NCBI RefSeq assembly: GCF_001543895.1
Contig: NZ_JYIJ01000018.1
Span: forward strand, 248,001 to 312,000
Direction: 5' to 3'
Source of the DNA: Carbonactinospora thermoautotrophica
GTDB taxonomy: Bacteria; Actinomycetota; Actinomycetes; Streptomycetales; Carbonactinosporaceae
Length of the DNA stretch: 64,000 nucleotides
The notes under the pieces were generated by a model. That model saw nothing but the letters and a program-made list of their open reading frames with translations, was not told where the DNA came from and ran no database searches. Below are positions 63,301 through 64,000 of this stretch, piece after piece (position 1 is the first letter of the stretch; every line of letters starts with the position of its first letter). The position numbers and the translations under genes were made by a program.

Positions 63301-64000
63301 GACCCGCACCTACCACGAACTCCTCAACGAGGACGGGGTGGAGTACTACGTGGGGGAGGCTGGCGACGGGCCGGTCCGCTACCGCCGGGGCGAGCAGCGG
63401 ACCGAGGACTGGCTCACCGGCCCGTACGGCCCAAGCCTCGCCGTCACCCCCCTGGACCCGGGAACCGGGCAGCGCCTGCCCGCCGTCCACCGGCGCGGCG
63501 ACCGCGTCGTGGTGACGCTGCCGCTGCTCGCCGACGCCCACGGCCATCTCACCCGAAACCAGCCGCGCATCGACCGGGGCGCCACGGTGCTCACCATGGC
63601 CGGCGGCATCCCGATAGGCCGCAACGATGTGCCCGGCCAGGGCGTGTTCGCCGTGCCCGGCCAGACCGCCACCTACCGGCTCACCACCACGGTCCGGCGC
63701 ACCCACCCCGCCTGGCAGTTGTCGACCGAGGTACGCGACACGTGGGTGTTCCGGTCCGGGCGGACCTCCTGGCCCGAGGCGCTGCCGCTGCTGGACATCA
63801 AGTACGCCCTGCCGTACGGCCCCGCCCCCGCCGGCCAGCCGTACGCGTTCGACGTCACCGCCACCCACCAGCCCGGCGCCTGGCCCGCCCAGGTGATCGG
63901 CGTCCACGTGTGGTGGTCGACCGACGACGGCGCCACCTGGTGGCCGGCCTGGGTGGCCGCGCGGGACGGCCGCTGGACCGTGACGGTCCCCAACCCCAAG
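60392..64000 (+). CDS. Large secreted subtilisin-like serine protease (3' end outside window)
   Basis: The frame is open to the last base: 1203 codons with no stop. A Sec signal is MRSRVTAAVTMVVTAALVMT to about residue 28. The S8 triad: Asp223 (VAVLDTGYD), His255 (GHGTHVAS) and Ser430 (GTSMATPHVAG), and the oxyanion Asn in AAGNRG. A PA-like or fibronectin-like region follows from about 520, with beta-rich domains thereafter, as in actinomycete subtilases of about 1200-1300 aa with an I9-like propeptide. Active extracellularly. The part seen is intact. Confidence 0.92.
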   Translation, partial: MRSRVTAAVTMVVTAALVMTGFAPAATAPDPRPAPAGTPPLTVTLVTGDRVTAARTAHGVQVLGVDPGPGRDHVMFTRARLGDHEHVYPADALPLVEAARLDRRLFDVTGLVEQGYDDASRADLPLIIQHARQARTLPYGTQLTATFGRLGMSAVSVRKRDTGGVWRQLTGGPYALYRGDNVAAVWLDGQVRATLDESVRQIGADRAHVAGVTGAGVPVAVLDTGYDPGHPDLAEAVVGSKDFTTDGTVADGHGHGTHVASIVAGRGTASGGQYTGVAPGAKLLVGKVLTRQGTGRESWVLAGMEWAVTAGARIVNMSLGGPPTDGTDPLSRAVDELTRRTGALFVVAAGNRGAPESVGVPGAATEALTVGSVDKDGDLSSFSSRGPRLGDRAVKPDLVAPGGGIVAARAAGTLQEWAVTDRYARLSGTSMATPHVAGAAALLVQRHPDWRAPQLKAALVGSAAPIAQGSVFDQGAGLLDVAAAIRTPLRVEPANLGAAHLAWPLEQAKPTAWTVTYRNDGSQPLRLHLTAVARGADGAPAPAGLVTLSATQLTIPAGGTGAVAVRVDPAHAAPGWYGGVIEARDEATASTTVRTTFSAFAEGPSHTLTLVRAPRAGTAERAFAHVVVQQEETGATKLVSVGETPQTHRLPAGTYRIFGYRHEEHFADGVLTDQTVVHFAHRIRLDRDTTLVPDAGPRLPVTTTVDAPGLRLRTSGTGIVSRLPSGRGFGLLAPIFATGRHRVEAIGSGRIDGLLFFHTAAWQQPLLTATAAGEPSLELDVRPVGPGFHGKVTGQVVDVRAGTPQDLGGKDLRGRIVLVTPGWDTPQPEQAARLAAIAACEPALILLAEGTAAVQKTPVLQLGTASLRALRHRLAAGPVEVTVQGLRASTDTWFLAHTVDGRVPASAAWSDRAADLAVVRARFGAIGLEERTRPLLAVAERDGVTLRGVTADVRLPQEQTLRYTPDLTWTTRTYHELLNEDGVEYYVGEAGDGPVRYRRGEQRTEDWLTGPYGPSLAVTPLDPGTGQRLPAVHRRGDRVVVTLPLLADAHGHLTRNQPRIDRGATVLTMAGGIPIGRNDVPGQGVFAVPGQTATYRLTTTVRRTHPAWQLSTEVRDTWVFRSGRTSWPEALPLLDIKYALPYGPAPAGQPYAFDVTATHQPGAWPAQVIGVHVWWSTDDGATWWPAWVAARDGRWTVTVPNPK

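Overview
The window is about 72% GC with strongly GC-ended codons. It carries an F420-dependent (LLM) oxidoreductase, a mycosin with WXG100/EspC-like partners, a bifunctional RNase H/phosphatase of the Rv2228c type and an actinobacterial RNase P RNA. Together these point to a chromosomal segment of a filamentous or thermophile-like actinomycete. I cannot name the species from sequence alone. I see no tRNA, rRNA or CRISPR array.

1-29 kb is an accessory, defence-rich island. It opens with the end of a TnpB element and its right-end hairpin, then a DnaQ-type exonuclease with a membrane tail, a VapBC-like toxin-antitoxin pair, a secreted HNH nuclease and a HipA-like kinase/DUF3037 pair. Next is a type II Wadjet locus (jetA-jetB-jetC-jetD, 6.3-12.4 kb) that has decayed: jetA has an in-frame stop, jetB a one-base frameshift, and one large deletion joins the middle of jetC to the middle of jetD. 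After a pRiA4b ORF-3-like gene comes an apparently intact three-gene operon (13.3-25.4 kb). It encodes a 1732-aa helicase with DUF1998 and a C-terminal nuclease-like domain, an SNF2-type helicase and a 1351-aa adenine methyltransferase, and is DISARM-related but does not match the usual five-gene layout. A McrBC remnant follows, then a ribbon-helix-helix/Fic-Doc toxin-antitoxin pair flanked by 69-bp copies of the mcrC 3' end, and a large HTH/TPR regulator.

29.2-33.5 kb is a small type VII secretion-associated cluster on the minus strand: two near-identical 153-aa WXG100/EspC-like genes, a Gly-rich PPE-like protein, a mycosin protease and a frameshifted Excalibur-domain protein. 33.7-40.6 kb encodes fatty-acid or branched-chain acyl-CoA degradation: thiolase, a fused enoyl-CoA hydratase/3-hydroxyacyl-CoA dehydrogenase, an AraC regulator, an acyl-CoA dehydrogenase and a CaiB/BaiF CoA-transferase or racemase.

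40.6-46.6 kb is a minus-strand operon built around a secreted methanethiol oxidase/selenium-binding-protein homologue. It is followed by a CopD-like membrane protein, a YeeE/YedE sulfur transporter and an Rrf2 regulator, and preceded by a small Cys-ending ORF and twin hairpins. It looks like a copper-dependent route for volatile organic sulfur.

46.9-54.5 kb is mostly housekeeping: DUF2267, Nif3-like, zinc-ribbon coiled coil, RNase H/phosphatase, YaaA, RNB exoribonuclease, a serine hydrolase and RNase P RNA. 54.4-64 kb holds a diverged second copy of the rnpB 3' end, an LLM oxidoreductase, a rhodanese-CBS gene precisely interrupted by an IS630-family element, a beta-carbonic anhydrase, a saccharopine-dehydrogenase-like reductase and the start of a large secreted subtilase that runs off the window. 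Two copies of one long perfect inverted repeat (37.1 and 54.5 kb) sit in convergent gene gaps and look like a shared terminator-like element.
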